64,000 nt of DNA from positions 117,509,000-117,572,999 of the forward strand of contig CM041776.1 of NCBI GenBank assembly GCA_023374045.1, in the 5' to 3' direction. Under the pieces are notes generated by a model that had not been told where the DNA came from, did not search any database, and worked only from the letters and a program-made list of their open reading frames with translations. This stretch comes from Limonium bicolor (Eukaryota > Streptophyta > Magnoliopsida > Caryophyllales > Plumbaginaceae). Numbering within the stretch: the stretch's first letter is position 1; every line of letters starts with the position of its first letter. A program made the translations under genes and the position numbers. Positions 44,904 through 57,332 of this stretch are shown here, piece by piece.

Positions 44904-45029
44904 TGTATATCACAAACTTTCGACCCACGCATCATTCTTTTTTTTCTAAACGTTGGTTATTTCCATGTAATCGGTATATATGTGTTGAAACTAAAATGAT
45001 CATATAACAATATGTTATTAATTAAGGCA

Positions 45030-46150
45030 AATTCGATTGTGCAAGCGTCCCGCACAAGAGGTAGGAGAGGGACACTGAGTTGGCAGTCCCAGTTAGCAGC
45101 TGACTGGACTGTCTTGCTGACTGGACTGTCTTTTACTATATTAACTTAAATGGTTGTAATTTTTAATATATAAGTCCAAATGAAAAAAAATTATACCACT
45201 GTTCATCTAAATTCAAGCTCTTCAAAACAAGACCAATCATGGATATGTTTTGATAACTTTGAAAAAAAATATTTTTACATGTGTATATGATATACTAAAA
45301 TGATAATATGATTCATTAATTTTGATATTATGATTCATTAAATTGATATTATGATTCATTAACTAATAAGTGGTGAATTAGATAATAAACTTTGGAACCG
45401 ATAAAATCATTATTGTTTTGTAGTGTATTATTATTGTTGTATGGTGTATTAAAACTTATATGACGAATCACGTATTTTTCATACATAACAAATATTATTT
45501 GGGTTGTATTATTGTGTAAAATTTGTTATTCTTATATTTGTGATGATACACTAAAATGAAGATATGATTCATTAATTTTGATATTATGATTCATTAAAAT
45601 TGATATTATGATTCATAACTAATAAGTGGTGAATTAGATAACAAACTTCGCCGATAAAAATTATTATTGTTTGTAGTGTATTATTGTTGTATGGTATATT
45701 TTAAACCTTATATGGTGAATCGCATAATTTTCATACATATCAAATATTGTTTATGTTGTATATTGTGTAAAATTTGTTATTCTTATATGTTTGTGATGAT
45801 ACACTAAAATGAAGATATGGTTCATTAATTTTGATATTATGATTCATTAAAAGTGATATTATGATACACTAAAATAATGTTATGAATCATAAGTCTCATT
45901 GATATATGGATATATATATAATTAATATAAATTTTTAAAGTTCTCAAAATATCTCTGTTTGGTTGTTTTGAAGAGCTTGAATTTAGATGAACAATGGTAT
46001 AATTTTTTTACATTTAGACTTATATTTTAAAAAATATAATAATTTAAGTTAATATAAAAAAACAACCCAGTCAGTAACTGACTGGACTGCTGACTGGGTG
46101 TCAACTCATACTGCCGCACCCAAATTGTATGCGGACGGCTGCACCATCGC
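45030..46150. mobile_element. Long-TIR non-autonomous DNA element (MITE-like)
   Basis: About 200 bp at the left end (CAGTCCCAGTTAGCAG, CTGACTGGACTGTC, then CATCTAAATTCAAGCTCTTC at about 45205-45224) recur inverted at the right end (GAAGAGCTTGAATTTAGATG at 45971, then CAGTCAGTAACTGACTGGAC). Outer ends are GTGCAAGCGTCC and, inverted, GTGCAGCCGTCC. No transposase ORF. The long terminal inverted repeats recall Mutator-like MITEs, but I could not fix the target duplication, so ends are approximate. Confidence 0.7.
45290..45890 (+). repeat. Internal tandem repeats of about 250 bp
   Basis: Units with ATGATTCATTAATTTTGATATTATG, GTGGTGAATTAGATAA and GTAAAATTTGTTATTCTTATAT recur at about 45290-45545, 45545-45790 and, partly, 45790-45890. 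Very AT-rich. They fill the interior of the long-TIR element. Confidence 0.75.
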
Positions 46151-46859
46151 ATGCTTCATTAATTAAATAGCTTTAGCCGTACATTCGTATTCAGGACAAT
46201 GTTCGCATCATCAAGTTTTATATGATATTGCATCTTTCATGAAATAGTTATTTTGATACTCGGTTTCCGTACTTGTAAGTTCACGGTATCTTTCAAGCTC
46301 AATACTAACTGGTTTCATGATTAGTTTCATAATTAAATATTTTTATACATGACTATACGTTCATGGCATACCTTGTACAAACTTTTTTTATACATGACTA
46401 TACGTTCATGGCATACGTGTTTCGTGAGCATAAATTATATATACATATATGTATAGGATTAGTTTACACGTTGGTTATGTGTATATATATGCTTAATTAG
46501 TTTTGGAACCATAGTGAAATGCTTTCTGAATATGAACCGTGGGTAACCGGGTAAGTTATCCCGTAACACGCTATGATTAGTTAAATAAACTTCGGATTGT
46601 TTAGGTTAGTCTACGGACTAACACCTGCAGGTTTTAGTATTCGACATCCTTCGTGGAGATGTCACTTTAGTCTTCGGGCACCTCGGTTCGAGGTACCAAT
46701 TAGTTAGTGGGGTATGAACGTCTTTGGCATTATATCCCTTGTAGGTTAGCCTTGAGCTATGATTCCCCTTGATAAATTTTAAGATCGATTCTTATGACAG
46801 TCTGATATAAATATTTAGTTTCTGTCCACGGGACTTTTGACTTAACAATTTATATATTA
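46151..46859. other. Unassigned intergenic or LTR-like sequence
   Basis: No ORF over 60 codons, no RNA gene. The text CACCTCGGTTCGAGGTACC at about 46680 is a near-perfect inverted repeat. It may belong to the same plus-strand LTR as 47098-47588. Confidence 0.3.
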
Positions 46860-47097
46860 CTCCCTCCGTCCCGTATTGACCTTCTGGTTTACTATTTAAA
46901 CATGTCGTTTGACTTCAATATTTAACCTATAAGATGACATAATTTTACAAATCTAAGTTTTGCAACAGAATCCTTATATGAAAAACTATATGTTGTAGAA
47001 ATTTGTTTTATAAAATTATTTTATCTTATATATTTAAAATTGAAGTGGAAAAACGTGCCAAAAAGCAAACAAGAAGGTCAAAGTGGGACGGAGGTAG
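46860..47097. mobile_element. Stowaway-type MITE, TSD TA
   Basis: Ends CTCCCTCCGTCCC and GGGACGGAGGTAG are the Stowaway (Tc1/mariner) terminal repeats with one mismatch. The 238-bp element is flanked by TA at 46858-46859 and 47098-47099. AT-rich interior, no coding capacity. Confidence 0.92.
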
Positions 47098-47716
47098 TAT
47101 TAGTATTCTTGCTCATCCTTATGTGCGCAATGTTATACTATATATATGTGTAACTATTTACATTTTTGTGCTCAATACATACTGTTAAATATATACGTGT
47201 TTTAACTATTGCTTTGTTTATGGGGTTTATTGCTTATTGAGTGTGTGGTTTGCTCATCCCCTAATTTATCCCATCTTGCAGACTAGAGATTTTGGCGGAG
47301 CCTCGTTGCTGTTTGGAGTTGTTAGCTTCCCTGTGAAGCCTTACTATTTTGTCAATTTTATTTTGACTTGATATAAAATGTACGGATAATGAACTTGATG
47401 TTTTCCTTCTTCCTTCTTAAGATGGATAGTATACATCTCTTTTATTTGATGCGTATTTGATAAGGACATTATACTTTCAAGTTAATAGAACACATTTTGT
47501 TAGTAGCCTTGCGTGTGACTTAGTGAGTCCGGGGCACGCGACGTGTCGACGACCCTTTTCCAACTAGGGTAGTTTTCGGGTCGTGACAGGTGTCGAGCAA
47601 TACAGTATACAATATCATATACATAAATCACAGATATCGCTCTTAACAATTAAACACACAACGTCTGGACCTTAGGAAAATCCTTAGGACATTCAGACAA
47701 CACAATTAACATACCG
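47098..47716 (+). other. Possible plus-strand chromoviral LTR end, then unassigned
   Basis: The stretch 47220-47588 has the look of an R-U5 region: a GTTTGCTCATCCC segment, CTTGCAGACTAGAG, then CGGGTCGTGACA at 47577-47588, a frequent LTR end in chromoviruses. No PBS follows. 47589-47716 is unrecognised and abuts the next LTR. Confidence 0.35.
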
Positions 47717-50700
47717 TGTAACACCCCTCTCCATAATCACGTAATAATCTCTCACGTAGCAATAAATAAAACGTCTTACAGCGGAAGAATTAATAACAAT
47801 AACAATACTCACTCGGGTGTCACCGGCCATTACTCGCCCATGCAAGTAACGAAGCCAAACTACATCCAACTTCCAACATAAACAAACAACTAACCGCCGT
47901 GATAACAAGAAAACTCCTATACATCATACTAAGTCCATAAACCATAAATGTCGACAAGTGAGCATCTACCCAAATCTCAAATATACATAACCGTACCATA
48001 ATACAATTCACCATCTTCTTTGTTATACAAACAAACTCCCTGTGCGGTAATCAAAAAAACTCTAATTACCCTGTTCCTGCACTTCGGCTTCGGCGATAAT
48101 CAACAACCTGCATAATGGTGTAGTATCAGCGATAGACGCTGAGTATGCCGGGCCTGGACCCTAATGGTCACTTAGTCATTTTAACCATCTTATTATTAGA
48201 TTGGTTTCATGCTTTTCCATTTTACAGTTATAATCAATACTGTAATATACATGTATAATATACATAATCATCCATCCAAGCATTCATAAACACTTAACCA
48301 TCCATCAAACTCAAACAGTCATAAAATATCACAAACAACATTTGTATATCGACGTATCGAAATAATAATAACAGTATAATGTACAATGTACAATCGCCGT
48401 AGCGTACAGTTTCCTTAGTTATTTTAATTTGGCCTTTAAGGCCCCATCCATCCAAACCATGTTTAATTAATACCAGTTGGGCGTCATGTTAAGACAACCC
48501 GATAACCTCACCATGGACAGTAGTCCTCCCATACACACAAAGGTGCTCATTTCGCCAGAGGTCCGGAGGCCCCTGACTATTCACTTTTGTCTCGTAAGAC
48601 GTCCATATAAAAGGTCGTAGCCACCTGACCCACGATCCAAATAGGGCTCGTTGGGTATAAACCTGGAGCGGAACCCGATCGGGAACCCCTCAGTGATCAC
48701 AAATGCGCAACCAAGTAGTTCGTAAACTACCGGGATTCCTCACCTCAACTCATACCATCTCTCTCTCATAATGTTTAAGATATGCTCTTAGTCTTATGGA
48801 GAATATAATTATTAATTAGCTGCCCAATGGGTCTCACGCATACCTAGAAGTAATCTAGGTCATATTCATGTTCGAGATCCATGCTCTCGAGACCGACAAT
48901 GTCGTGACTCGTCGCTAAGTATTTTACTTAGGTTACCATATACTTAATATTAATACTATGGTATTATATAAAGTAACCGTCATGTCATCACAATAACGTA
49001 TATGTATGTTTATATAAGTCGATCTATAGCCGACGTAGTGTTAGTCCCGTAGGATGCTCATGCATAAATAATAATGCAGCAACACTTAAACACATACATG
49101 TATCCACACACATAACACACAAGTTATATCAACCAAATCCGAGCCCAAGGAGTTCCTTAGGAAAACCCGGATCAAACCCCTTTACATACCGTTCACCAAG
49201 ACCTAGGATGCGCAGTGTAGACCACTAGCTCGTCAAGCGTCCTCGTCTGAAGTATGATCTAAATGGTAATAAAACTATAAGTCAGTCTCCATGACTAACT
49301 ACATCCGGTATTTCCGAATAACAAGTAGCCCCGACAGTTCATCCCGGATTTCTACAGTTATTTGTTACGGGTTTCTCTAAACCAGTCGGCTTTGTTACTA
49401 AAACTCGTATGTCGAAATATTTCGACTGTTAAGTTTAATTCCTTATATTTTTTTAATCTTATCCACCATTAAATTTAGGTATATAACCTATAGTTGCATG
49501 TATGCATGCATGACTTATTATATTATTGTTTTCCCACCATCCATTATAATACATTGTATTATATTATCCATTGTCTTAGCAAATTATATTTGCATTCAAA
49601 AACTCATAACTTATAGTTTGTAACTATTTTTTTGTAATAACCACCACCATTATATTATATGGTTTCCAACCATAATATACATCCATCCTTATATACATTA
49701 TTCTTGTATATGTATATATTTACCAATATAGGTAAGTTTCATGAGTTATAAAACTCTTATATTATATGTTACATTTTATCATCTTGTATTAGATGATTAT
49801 TCCCATTAGTTGTATTTTGTTATACAACTTATATTAAGATTATTATCCTAATATTATGTAACAATTTATGTTGTATAATTACAACTCCTAAGGTTTATTC
49901 AATAAATACCTTAGTTTATAAATCCCATTTATATATAGTTTGTCACATTATTTAATGTGAATATCCTTACTTATTAATTCCATCTAAACCACCTTAATAC
50001 CATATAATTGTTATAACATTTATAACATAGTAGACCATAGTCTAAAATTCATATTCCAAATTTGGTATGTTTAATACACCCAGCTAACCTCTAATTCCTC
50101 CTAGACAACTCTAGGTCATTCTAATCCTCAAGAACACCTTTGTTAACTCATTTCCACATAAATTCCTTTTAAGGATTCCTAGTAAACCTTTGGTCACTTT
50201 AATTCACAACAACCACTTAAACACTTTGTTTTCTACTCAAATTTCGCCATTGCTCCTTTAGTATATTATCATGCCCAAATGCATAGTTTTTCCCCACTAA
50301 TCAACACACACATATTAAATCTTTTTCTCATCATATTTCTCACCCAATTCCAACCATTCATAACAAACTCAATATAGTGCAATAATCTTAAATTGCATAG
50401 CACTAAGGCTCTTAAATGACATGGCTCTTAGGCCCTTGAATGACTTAAACTTAAACACTGATTTTCCCACATATAAAAGCTTTCAACCTGCAAATACACA
50501 CAACAATGCTCCCATAGCAATATAAGTGTTCTCATAACTCACCTTATACTTATCTTACTAACTCATTTCCATTGGCTCCTTAATCACAAGTTCACAAGCT
50601 TGTTCAAATCCTTTTTCCTAGGTTATATAATGTAAGCTTTAAGCTACATTTAGTACTTATCTAAATACCACCCCTTAAAACCATAAAACACCTTAAGGTA

Positions 50701-52005
50701 AGTTATTTACCTTGTTTTTCTTAAGATTCTCTAACTTTCCTCCTTTGGTTTTCTTGATTGAATTTCGGCAAGGACCTTTAGTTCCCTTGAAAATATTCTA
50801 ATCAACATTCAAATAAGATAATGAGTGCTAAGGAATATACCTAGACTCATGGAATTTACTCTTAGGTTAAAAAAAGTGCTTTAAGCCTTAAAAATGTATG
50901 ATTACCTTTAGAATCTTGGAATGAGTTTGGTAAGGAATCAAAGCATGGCTTCAACTAAGCTCTTGAATATTGAATCAAGGCTAATACAAGGAATAAAATA
51001 AGCCATCTTGGTAAGGCAATTTCGGCCATATATGAAAAATGGAGGAAAGTTGATTTTTCTTTCACTTTCCTTACCTTGAATGAATGAAGAAGCAAAGGAG
51101 CTCTTCAAACTTGATTTTCCCCCTTTAATGGAGTTTCTCCATGGCACCGAACTTGATCTTTGATGGATTTTAAAAGATAGAAATGAAGGGCTTGCTCCAA
51201 CTAAGAGAAATCTATGCTTTGTTTTTTATTTGGAGCAAAAATGAACATTTGGTGAGCAAGACAAGGTGGAGATAGAATGGGGGTGGCACTCACAGTTTTC
51301 CACTGGGAGAATGAAGAAGAATTCAGTGGGGAAGAAAGGAAATGAAGAAGAGAGGAGAGAGAAAGGCTTAAAGAAGATATTTGCTTAATAAAGGTAAATA
51401 GTCTTTTTCCACTAACTTTCTCTTCTTTTCTTATTTTGTTGAAGCCTATGGTGACTCATCTCCTTAAACCGTCCCCCTCTCATTTACTTAGATATTTAGG
51501 TGTTTTTGGACCATTGACCACTTAAGAAAGTCAATTGACTTATTTTGGGCACTATTTGGGTACTATTCATAATCAGTGCACTTGTGAAATTTTTGGTTTC
51601 TCATTGATTTAGGCTTCCTAATGTGATACTAATTAGTACACATGTTTATTAAGGTGTAATCATGGGCAGTTAGCCACTCAAAACCCATTTCTAAGACAAT
51701 TTTTTAAAAATGTGCTTTAAGAGTCCTTAAAGCACAATTTGTGTTTAAGCTTGTTTTTGAGCTTAATTTTCTTTGGTAATTGATTTAACATGTCCATTAG
51801 CATGTTAATAAGGTCTTAGAATAATATTTGGGTGCTAATCAAAGTCACTCCAAGCTTAGAGCACATTTTTGCTTAAATTGCCCTTTTGACGTTTTCTTGT
51901 GTTTTCTTTGGTTTAGATTGTCTACCAATCTTCCTAAGGCATGTTTTAGCCTTATTACATCATATGTTGATGTTTACTTATCATACTTAGGTTTGGGGTA
52001 TTTCA
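47717..52005 (-). mobile_element. Tekay-type LTR, 4.3 kb, probably solo
   Basis: The plus strand starts TGTAACACCCC at 47717 and ends GGGGTATTTCA at 52005, so the LTR reads TGAAATACCCC...GGGGTGTTACA on the minus strand. The left two fifths match the 5' LTR 6605-9331 of the decayed plus-strand Tekay element; the right part resembles 3.2-5.3 kb of the solo LTR. No PBS lies left of it and no polypurine tract right of it. Flanks are TACCG and GGTAA, so no simple duplication is seen. The hairpin ATTACTCGC/GCAAGTAAC is at 47829-47850. No gene inside. Confidence 0.75.
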
Positions 52006-52320
52006 GGTAATGTGTATGTAGGTAGACAATTGTTTTTTTTTTGTCATTTGAAACATAGGCACATGCTTAGTTAGGTGGCTGTTTTATTTGACTATCATTC
52101 AGCAATCAAACTTTCCCTTTTATTCACATTTTCAGCAGTCACTTATGCTAGAGAACAAGTTGATTTATCTTGTTTATTTGCACATGTATAAAGCTAGATC
52201 TAGGTGTATTTAATTCATTACTTTTCAAAGATTGATTTCTTCTCATTTTCTTGTAGGTCTTCGGTAATGAGAAGCTTCATTTGGCTGAGTTTCTTTTGAC
52301 ATATTATCACATGGCATGTG
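52006..52320. other. Unassigned spacer between two LTRs
   Basis: T-rich sequence without ORF or recognisable repeat. It separates two minus-strand Tekay-type LTRs. Confidence 0.3.
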
Positions 52321-52727
52321 TGTAACACCCCAACTACAAACACCATACTTAACAACATTTAGCAGCGGAATTACAACTCAACACTTAACTTAATCCATGG
52401 GTGTTACACGCCGTTAGCCACCCACGTGGCTAACAAGGCTAATACATACATAGTGTACCGGTCTAATGGACAAGGTTACCGAGCGCTACACTTTACATTA
52501 CCAACCGTTTCCAAACTGAAATACATACATTTACATTACAACTGTACCGAGTCTACACTTTCAGCTACCGATTATCAAACTTCGGTTTTACATCCCTTAC
52601 AACTACATAACAACTAAATAACTAACCAAGTATAAACATCTACCCCGTCCTACTCTCGAATGGCTGCCAGCTCCATTGTACCTGAAAAGTATGGGGGCCC
52701 CCCAAAGGGGGTCAGCACCTTTGCTGG
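52321..52727 (-). mobile_element. 3' end of a Tekay-type LTR split by Athila
   Basis: Starts TGTAACACCCC and resembles the first 400 bp of the solo LTR at 956 (same hairpin, GTTAGCCAC/GTGGCTAAC at 52413-52434, then ACCGGTCTAATGG, and GGGGGTCAGC near the end). The Athila element inserted at TATGG (52728-52732). The rest continues from 63664. Confidence 0.8.
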
Positions 52728-52732
52728 TATGG

Positions 52733-54666
52733 TGATGGAGAAATATGTGACTACTTCTACCACATAGGCAGTGTACCTATCGTTTTGCGGGTATAGTGAT
52801 TAAATGGGGTTGTCGATCTCAGGGACCTCGTATAATTAATTGACAAATATTTGATTAACTGGGAAATTAAGTTAAACTAAAGAAAACAGGAAATATCACT
52901 TTTTCGGTTTTGATTAATTAATTAAAAAGAAACTAAACTACAAGGACAATTAAGACAACTTAAATAAACACAGAGGGATTTAAAGAGTGGTGAATGTGAT
53001 AAATAGAAAAACGCATCCCGGGTTGTTTGCTTACCTATTCCTTTTATATCTGTTAGTAAATTCTTCCTTTAATTTTACTGCAATAACTCAGAAACTTTAA
53101 TTAATTCATTTACGACTAAGTATAATGAATCCTAACCAATTGTTAGACCTAGCAGCAGGCTAATGCTCTAGACCGGACACAATTAATCGCATAAAGAGCA
53201 GTTTCTATTGGAGTCTAATTAACCTATAGGCCGGATCAGGCTTCTAGCTGTTAATTAGGTTCAACTTCCTCGTCTAGTTATTTATCTCAGCTCTCGCATT
53301 TTAATAAAATAACTACAAGGGTTGTTTTAACTACCGGCCAAATAATTAAAACACTTGAAGGACAGGAATTGAACTGTTGCAGTTAACTAAATTTATTTAA
53401 AGAAATACATAACAGAATTTAGGAAATAGGTTCGCTTCCCAACCCGGGAAGCTAAAATACTTACTCGCTCATCGTTACAGAAACAACGATAACAGAAAAG
53501 GAATGCATTAAATAAATTAAAGTAAGGGTAAGAGATAACTCCAGTTTAGAAGTTCACTCCGGTTCCTCGCTTCAACTTCGTCTTGCGTGCCCCCTCTGCT
53601 AATTTATTTCTGTAGAGCTGGTGCGTAATAGTGGAAATAAAATAAAGTGGGTGTGTGTTTACGTGGGAATTTAATGGAGTGGATGGGTGATTTTTGATGA
53701 AGTGAATGGAGTGCGATCGTGGGAGAATGCGTGGGTGAATGGATTAATTTGTGGACTGATAAATGAATGGATGACTGGATGGATGGATTGTGGATGGATC
53801 GTGTGTGTTTTAGCTTCCAGTAGTGTGGGTTTATATAGGCGGAGGACATGGGAAACAGACAAAGGAGAAGTGACAGGGTGAATCAAGATAGTCGGAGGAG
53901 TTGGTGCAGATCCGTGAAGATTGAGATTTCATCGGGCAGTGAAATTGATTTATTGATGATCTGCAGCAGCCATTGATTGAAGAGCCGGCATCACGCTCGC
54001 GCAAATTAAGGTGGGCGATCGCAATTAATGAAGTAGTTCGACTGCGGCGCCTGAAGAAGGAAGAAGAAAACTCTGTTCGAAATTCTGTTCCGTGCGCTGA
54101 AATGCTCTTGTCCGCCTCGCGGTCGTCTCTACCTTGTCCGCGCGTTTTGTCCCGTCCGCCTCGCAGTCATATGTGTGCTGTCCGCCTGATAAGAGGCGGT
54201 AGTCTCTGTTGTGTCCGCGACCAAACCAGGCGGTCGTCTATGTCCTGTCCGCGACCAAACCAGGCGGACCTCTCATCCGCGTCCGCGAGGCGGTTGTTTC
54301 TCTCTTGTCCGCGACTTATGAGGCGGACGCCTCTAACTTGACCGCGAGATAAGAGGCGGACGCCTCTGTTGTGTCTGCGCCTCTCCTGTCCGCCAGTTAT
54401 ATATATATATATTGTAGTCCAATCTTGAATCGGCTCCAGATTATTCGTTATAAGTCCGTTTGACTCGCCGTTTGTTGCGTTGGAAAGCTTGTGAAGTAAA
54501 CTACTTGATTCCAACACTTTTTCCTACATTTAACACATAAAATATATCAATTCATATCAAAACATAAACCTAGGAAAATCGTCAGATAAGTGAGAAATAT
54601 TACTTAAAATACTGCAAATTATAAGGTAATTAAACCCTTAAAAGTCTATATATTTCGCACTTATCA
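52733..54666 (-). repeat. Athila 3' LTR
   Basis: 1934 bp. Minus-strand TATA box CCTATATAA at 53831-53839; the same box is at 62822-62830 in the 5' LTR. A GC-rich hairpin array lies at 54108-54394, upstream of the TATA box in element orientation, so it sits in U3. Confidence 0.95.
54108..54394 (-). repeat. 33-34-nt GC-rich palindromic repeats in Athila U3
   Basis: Units begin TGTCCGCGAC or TGTCCGCCTG and contain AGGCGGAC or AGGCGGT, so each can pair GTCCGC with GCGGAC. About seven units, one shortened. The same array is at 63098-63383 in the other LTR. Confidence 0.85.
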
Positions 54667-56091
54667 AACTTCCTCACACTTATCTTTTGCTTGTCCTCAA
54701 GCAAATAAAGAACAAACTTTCTCTAAGGTTACAGTATCAAACTCCGGGATTCAACAATCGTGGAAGGAAATCAAGCTAAATGGCAATCAAAAGAATAATC
54801 CTGCTCTTAGATGTAGGTTTTTGTAAACAGTGAAACAGAAAATTTTTAATAAGAGCATGGATAAGTCAGATTGTAAAAATTGAACATAGATTAGCTTGGA
54901 ACCTTCCACCAATTTCTTTTCTCTAACCTTTGGATGACAAGGGGTGTGAAGTAACACCTTATTCCGTGATACCTTTCAACACCACATACTCATGATCGAA
55001 ATATGAAAAATTGTGACAATTATTCAGCATTAAGAGTTTTGCATGTTATTTTTTTTTTTCTCTTCTCTTTTGTTTTTTTTTCATTGTTTGCACAATTGTT
55101 TTCATCCCCCAGACTTTTCTCTTCACCCATGTAGCGGTTTTGGGCCTTCTATCCCAGATCACAAGACCTTAGGTAGATGGGTGATAAGGCACCCCAAGGA
55201 CTTAATAACCGAATGAACGAGGCCTGTTTTGGTTCAGAAAACTTCATTATATGATCAGAGGAGTACCTTGCCTTATCCTTTCCATACCAAACTCTCACTT
55301 AGTCCCATGATTGCCAAGCTAAGGTAACTCAATTTCCACAATCAGCTTATCCACCAGATTTCAGTGAAAATAGATTAAATTTTGAAGAAAGAAATTGATA
55401 CATACAAACAACGTCAAGCAGAACGATTCTTGAGGTTGTCATCAGGCTCGATTTCAAAAACTTCCACAAAAATTTTAGCCCGAAAATTCAACATGTATTG
55501 GCCTTTAGAGAAGCTGACTATCATAATAAAACAAGTGTGGCATTAGGTACTACTGGCATATTTTCAGGGAAAGGTCTAAACTTCCTCACACTTAAGAGGA
55601 GCAATGTCCTCATTGTTCATAAAATAATCAAGAAAAGACCTTTCAAAATATGCCAGACTCATGAATCAACAGTTAAAGCTCGAGTGGCTGAACATAAATA
55701 TTAAAAATAAAGGAACTGAGACTCCCCTGATATCGTGAGATTGAGGAAGGTGCCCTTCCTCACACTTAAAGCATTGGCGGTGGGGTCGATGTTCCTCACA
55801 CTTGAGTCTAAGCAAGGGTTCAGCTTGGAGTGATTGCAACAAACGGTTTACCTACACACACTGTCAAATACCAAAATAACGCTAGGAAGCGTTGCGTTAA
55901 TAGCACAGGTACTAATTATCTCCTTCCTCTTCTTTCTTCCTCGCCCTTTTTTTTTTTTTTTTATATATATATCACAAATATTAGAGAGAAATAGATGCGT
56001 AGCTTATAAAACATGAATTTGAAAATTACCCCTGGGTTGCCTCCCAGTCAGCTGCCCTCTTTATAGTCATTGGCTGGACTTTGTGAAGTAG
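54667..56091 (-). other. Athila post-pol region with repeated polypurine motifs
   Basis: No env-like frame. TAAGTGTGAGGAAG (minus strand) occurs next to the LTR at 54667-54682, the functional polypurine tract position, and again at 55581-55594, 55755-55768 and, with a change, 55792-55805. T- and CT-runs lie near 55050 and 55950. Confidence 0.7.
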
Positions 56092-57332
56092 CTAACCTGC
56101 AGTTGGATCTTTAAGAGATATTTCATATGTAGCAGCTTGATCCAGTGTAGTACCCAGAAATTTCTTGACTCTTGACCCATTGACTTTAAATGTTTCCCCC
56201 TTTGCATTGGCGAGTTCAATCGCACCGAATGGGGAAATGCTAATAATAGGGTAAGGTCCTGACCAGTATGATTTCAGCTTACCTGGGAAGAATCTGAGCC
56301 TGGAGTTGAAAAGTAAAACTTGGTCCCCCACCTTGAGTTCCCGATTGGCAATCATCTTGTCATGCCAGCGCTTGGTACGTTCCTTATATATTACAGCATT
56401 CTCATAAGATTCGTTCCTGAGTTCCTCCAACTCTGTCAGCTGGAACTTACGTTTATCACCGGCTTGCTGTAGGTCAAAATTAAGAGCTTTCAGGGCCCAA
56501 TATGACTTGTATTCTAATTCCACAGGCAAGTGGCATGCCTTCCCAAAAACCAACTTGTAGGGAGACATGCCAATTGGTGTCTTGAAAGCAGTGCGGTAGG
56601 CCCAGAGTGCTTCATCTAATCGAAGTGACCAATCCTTTCGAGAAGAGTTCACCGTCTTTTGCAAGATCCACTTGAGCTCTCGGTTCGTCACTTCGGCCTG
56701 CCCATTTGTTTGAGGATGGTAGGGTAAGGAAACCTTATGTCGAACCCCATATTTCTTTAATAGTGCTTCAAACTGGCGGTTACAGAAATGGGAGCCACCG
56801 TCACTGATTATGGCTCGAGGAACGCCGAATCGAGTGAAAATATTTTTCTTCAGGAACTTCACAACAATTTTAGCATCATTAGTAGAACAGGCAAGGGCTT
56901 CCGCCCATTTTGAAACATAATCAACAGCTACTAAGATGTAAAGATTACCGAAAGAGTTTGGGAAGGGACCCATAAAATCAATACCCCAGACGTCAAATAG
57001 CTCAACTTCTAACATGTTATTCAGTGGTAGCTCATTCCGACGAGATAGATTACCCTTGCCTTTGACACCGATCACATGTCGAAACAAACATATGACAATC
57101 CTTGTGAAGGGTGTTCCAGAAAAAACCTGATTCTAGTATTTTTGCAGCGGTTCGAGTGGCGCCATGATGTCCACCGGCTTCTCTGGAATGCAATGGAGGA
57201 GAATATTTCTGACTCTGACTTCTGGACACATCTCCTAATGATACCATCTGCACAGACTTTAAACAGATAAGGGTCATCCCAAAAATAATGTTTGACAATG
57301 GAAAAGAACCTCTTTCTCTGCTGATAAGTCAT
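56092..57332 (-). CDS. Athila integrase
   Basis: The zinc-binding part is split over two frames (57050-57332, with THKDCH-like and CDRCQRQG text near 57090). The core from 57087 is open to the stop at 56092: [14 protein letters not shown] (first Asp), [12 protein letters not shown] (second Asp), [15 protein letters not shown] (Glu), [15 protein letters not shown] and the C-terminal [16 protein letters not shown]. Catalytic residues are intact. Confidence 0.93.

Noticed and set aside
47581..47600. PBS after the GGGTCGTGACA end
   Set aside because: The following GGTGTCGAGCAATAC does not match any common plant PBS.
47717..52005. 3' LTR partner of the 5' LTR at 6605-9331
   Set aside because: It is in the opposite orientation, so the two cannot belong to the same element.
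53604..53886. ORFs rich in His/Ser/Pro in the Athila LTR
   Set aside because: They come from TGGATGGATGAATGG-type simple repeats, are present in both LTRs in different frames, and look non-coding.
54667..56091. env-like gene of Athila
   Set aside because: No long frame, signal peptide or membrane segment on either strand.
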